Assembly: GCA_033980235.1 (NCBI GenBank)
Contig: CM067075.1
Coordinates: forward strand, 9,764,608 to 9,828,607
Direction of reading: 5' to 3'
Length of the DNA: 64,000 bases
From: Diadema setosum
Taxonomy: Eukaryota > Echinodermata > Echinoidea > Diadematoida > Diadematidae
The position numbers were made by a program, and so were the translations under genes. Shown piece by piece: positions 61,333 to 64,000 of the stretch. Within the stretch, counting starts at the first letter, position 1. Each line of letters opens with the position of its first letter. The notes under the pieces are model-generated. The model saw only the letters and a list, made by a program, of their open reading frames with translations. It searched no databases and was not told the DNA's origin.

Positions 61333-62467
61333 GATATTAAGACATACGTTACTTAACATTCATGAGTTCAAAGAATTACCAAAAAAAAAGTACATTTAAT
61401 TGCAACTAGAGGGCCATTATGAGTGGGTGCTTGAGCCCGTATCTGAATTTTCGTTTGTTTGTTTGTTTGTTTGTTTGCTTGTATTTTTAGAAAGGTAAGG
61501 GGAATGTGCCTGATGAGAATCTACTTACTAACTAAAGGGTGGATAAGCTTCTCTTAATGTTCATTAAACTATGATTTATCATTGTAAGATAATTCTGTAT
61601 ATTATATAGGGATACACATCAGGAGCACTGATTTTAACACCTAATCTAAACTCCACAACTCCTAGCTTGATCGATCCCAGCAGAATCTTCGTCAGAGAGA
61701 TCAGGAGATCAGGAGATTAAAACATACGTTACTTAAGATTGAAGGGTTCAAAGAATTACCCAAAAAAAAGTACATTAAGTGCGGCTAAAGGGCCATATGA
61801 GTGGGTGCTTGTGCCCGTATCTGAATTTTCGTTTGTTTGTTTGTTTGTTTGTTTGCTTGTATTTTAAGAAAGGTAAGGGGGAGGTGCCTGATGAGAATCT
61901 ACTTCCTAACTAAAGGGTGGATAAGCTTCTCTTAATGTTCATTTTATCAAACTATGATTTATCATTGTAAGATAATTCTGTATATTATATAGGGATACAC
62001 ATCAGGAGCACTGATTTTAACACCTAATCTAAACTCCACAACTCCTAGCTTGATCGATCCCAGCAGAATCTTCGTCAGAGAGATCAGGAGATCAGGAGAT
62101 TAAAACATACGTTACTTAAGATTGAAGGGTTCAAAGAATTGCCAAAAAAAAAAAGTACATTAAGTGCGGCTAAAGGGCCATATGAGTGGGTGCTTGTGCC
62201 CGTATCTGAATTTTCGTTTGCTTGTTTGTTTGTTTGTTTGCTTGTATTTTTAGAAGGGTAAGGGGGAGGTGCCTGATGAGAATCTACTTCCTAACTAAAG
62301 GGTGGATAAGCTTCTCTTAATGTTCATTTTATCAAACTATGATTTATCATTGTAAGATAATTCTGTATATTATATAGGGATACACATCAGGAGCACTGAT
62401 TTTAACACCTAATCTAAACTCCACAACTCCTAGCCGAGTGATCGATCCCAGCAGAATCTTCGTCAGA
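61333..62467. repeat. 380-bp unit repeated three times in tandem
   Basis: The landmark CATACGTTACTTAA recurs at 61343, 61723 and 62105 (periods 380 and 382). Each unit has a poly-A, GTGGGTGCTTG, a short GTTT tract, GGGATACACATCAGGAGC and an end GATCGATCCCAGCAG-AATCTTCGTCAGAG. Units 2 and 3 resemble each other more than unit 1. Confidence 0.92.
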
Positions 62468-62517
62468 GGCAAGATGTTGATCATTGATGGTCAACTTGCC
62501 TCTGACGAAGATTCTGC
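62451..62517. repeat. Perfect 23-bp hairpin in the 3' flank of the P450 gene
   Basis: Arms 62451-62473 (begins GCAGAATCTTCG) and 62495-62517 (ends CGAAGATTCTGC) are exact complements around a 21-base loop. The left arm is the end of the third 380-bp unit, so the right arm is an inverted extra copy. It lies 100-166 bp past the P450 stop codon, on the 3' side. Confidence 0.9.
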
Positions 62518-62616
62518 CAGGATCGAAAGCACATAACCCTTTTCGACTCCAGCATCTTTACATCTTCTACAATTTTTAAACATCCATGTTCAGATGACTA
62601 TATTACAACAGCGCCT

Positions 62617-63055
62617 CTATCGGCGATGAAATTTGAGAAGGATTTCAGTCTCTGGCTTGGTGACGATCTTATAGATGGGCAGCGAGTCTTTGACCAGGCT
62701 GACGCTGAACCGACGGAAGACTCGTGCCGCAGTTAGTCGGAGCACCTCCATGGCGAATTGCTGACCGATGCAGTTCCGTTGTCCAGCTGAGAAGGGGACA
62801 AAAGCGAAGGGGTCTCGCTTCTCGACGTTGGCCCTCTCGAAGCGGTCAGGTTTGAAGTCCATGTGGTCGTCACCCCACACATCTGGATTGTGGTGGATCT
62901 GGTAGCCGTTCACCATCACTTCGGTCCCCGCGGGAATGGTGAATCTGTTCACTTTAAGTGGCTCCCTCAGCACGCGGAATGGCGGGACGTTCAAGTACAC
63001 CCTCATCGATTCCCGAAGGCATTGAGTCGTGTAGGTAAGTTCGTTAAGGTCATCG
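62617..63055 (-). CDS. Cytochrome P450 (CYP4-like), terminal exon
   Basis: Haem-thiolate monooxygenase, expected in the ER membrane and NADPH-P450-reductase dependent. The exon encodes the last 145 residues. It opens after a TTTTCTGTAG acceptor with one base completing a split codon (phase 2). Motifs, numbered in the exon: ExxR of helix K (E15, R18), FKPDRF (67-72, the PERF-type motif), and the haem loop FSAGQRNCIG (88-97, Cys95 the axial ligand), followed by QQFAMEVLRL. The SAGxRNCIGQ form is typical of CYP4/clan 4. Upstream exons, including helix I, are not in the window. Stop TAG at 62617-62619. Frame intact. Substrate unknown. Confidence 0.92.
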
Positions 63056-64000
63056 CTACAGAAAAATGATTTTATAGGAAGAGGAACAAATCGATTAATT
63101 CAGTTTTAAAACAATTTGCAGAACAGATACATAATCAAGTAAATAGATAAGGAAAAAAAAAAGAAAAAATGAAAATAAAATTCGCGTGATGTTAATGATG
63201 ACACGTTTGGACTTCTCTTTTCCTATAGGCCCCTTTCACACCTGCACGAATCGATGGTCCGGCATGATCCGTAAAGCGACCAGTGAAAATGTAAAGGGGG
63301 TTGCAGTCACACTTTATTGGTCTTAATGTGATCTCGTTTATGATGATTATTTGTCATTTGCTGCAAAGAATCGTAGACTGATAATAACAAAAACACTGTT
63401 TCTTTTCGTTTGGATAATGAACGGGCGTGCAACCTCTTTATTTGCCACATCTAATTCAGATCGAGGAAACAGGAATTATAGGGCAACACGGCATAAAACA
63501 GCTTCTTCTGATATACAGGTTTACTATACATTCTTGTGCACTCTTATTCGGAAGCTCGAATACACGGAAACGAATTCAGTTGGCGCTGAGAACCAGACAT
63601 AAGACTTACAAATCTCGATAAATTTTGATAGCTATAAGCCAATCAGTGCCGGCATCTCTATCGAAAATTATCGAGAATTGTCGAAAATTGACCAATAGTA
63701 CGACATGATGCTGTCGAAATATGACATCGAAAATTGGCCAATAGAACGACAGGATCCTATCGAAATACGCGCAGTGCAATGAGTTTGCCATGCGAAGTCC
63801 AGAGCTCCTATACAGTCTGTCGCTTGCGCCCAAACTTTCTTCTGAATGAAAGAAAAGATGAGAAGAAAGCAAAGGTGGTGGGAAAAGAAGAATACCTATT
63901 TTACAGATACCAAAGAAAAACTCTCCAGCTCGCCATTAATTATTCTTCGTGTTTGTTACTCAGACCATCGACTAAAAATATGTCGTCCGCTGCCTCTTGC
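63056..64000 (-). other. P450 intron (at least 945 bp), runs off the window
   Basis: No second P450 exon found here. At 63233-63302 CCCCTTTCACAC and TGTAAAGGGGG form a possible short fold-back. Near 63660-63765 two diverged copies of (A/T)CGAAAATTG(A/G)CCAATAG(T/A)ACGACA lie about 65 bp apart. No other gene recognised. Confidence 0.5.

Noticed and set aside
62863..63069. ORF on the + strand over the P450 exon
   Set aside because: Antisense to the clear P450 frame with haem-loop and ExxR motifs.

Overview
The window looks like nuclear DNA of a marine invertebrate deuterostome, most likely an echinoderm (sea-urchin-like). Supporting signs are intron-split genes with GT/AG junctions, fragments of CR1/L2/Jockey-type LINEs, (GTTT)n, (CA)n and poly-G/poly-C tracts, many fold-back and MITE-like elements, and an orphan rhodopsin-family GPCR. 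The species call is inference. Nothing bacterial was seen: no operons, no Shine-Dalgarno-led genes.

Layout. 1-0.87 kb: frameshifted 3' end of a LINE reverse transcriptase. 0.87-5.4 kb: repeat-rich intergenic DNA with a 46-bp minisatellite, a 417-bp MITE inside a region rich in GGTGTTA motifs, and simple repeats. 5.4-9.66 kb: a two-exon class A GPCR on the + strand. Its 3.06-kb intron holds a 699-bp fold-back element with TTAA flanks, a LINE RT scrap and an antisense LINE tail. 10.34-56.98 kb: one 46.6-kb non-coding tandem array. 57-61.3 kb: mostly unassigned DNA with LINE tails and hairpins. 61.3-62.5 kb: a 380-bp unit repeated three times, then a perfect 23-bp hairpin. 62.6-63.06 kb (minus strand): the terminal exon of a CYP4-like cytochrome P450, whose upstream exons lie beyond the right edge.

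The array dominates the window and is the best candidate for something undescribed. It has ten head-to-tail units, all in the same orientation, of two kinds sharing a left part: short (S, about 2.02 kb) and long (L, about 7.4 kb), in the order S L S L S L L L S S (the first L is a shortened 5.8-kb form). Every junction has a half-palindrome GCGTATCACCT, then a hairpin ACTCGTC/GACGAGT, then TCTCGT. Three unit starts also carry one to five copies of a 27-bp palindrome with arms AGGTGATACGC/GCGTATCACCT. All ten units carry a CRE palindrome (TGACGTCA) next to a YY1-like site. S units contain a class-II (Leu-like) tRNA-derived sequence with A and B boxes. L units contain several further tRNA-like heads, each followed by a diverged copy of a shared body module. 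There is no convincing protein-coding gene in the array. I read it as a higher-order macrosatellite built from tRNA-headed (SINE-like) modules, possibly inside a non-autonomous element with AGGTGATACGC termini.

The two supported protein genes (GPCR and P450) lie on either side of the array, and nothing in the sequence links them functionally. All alignments were done by eye. Coordinates of motifs were counted from the numbered sequence; identity percentages were not computed.
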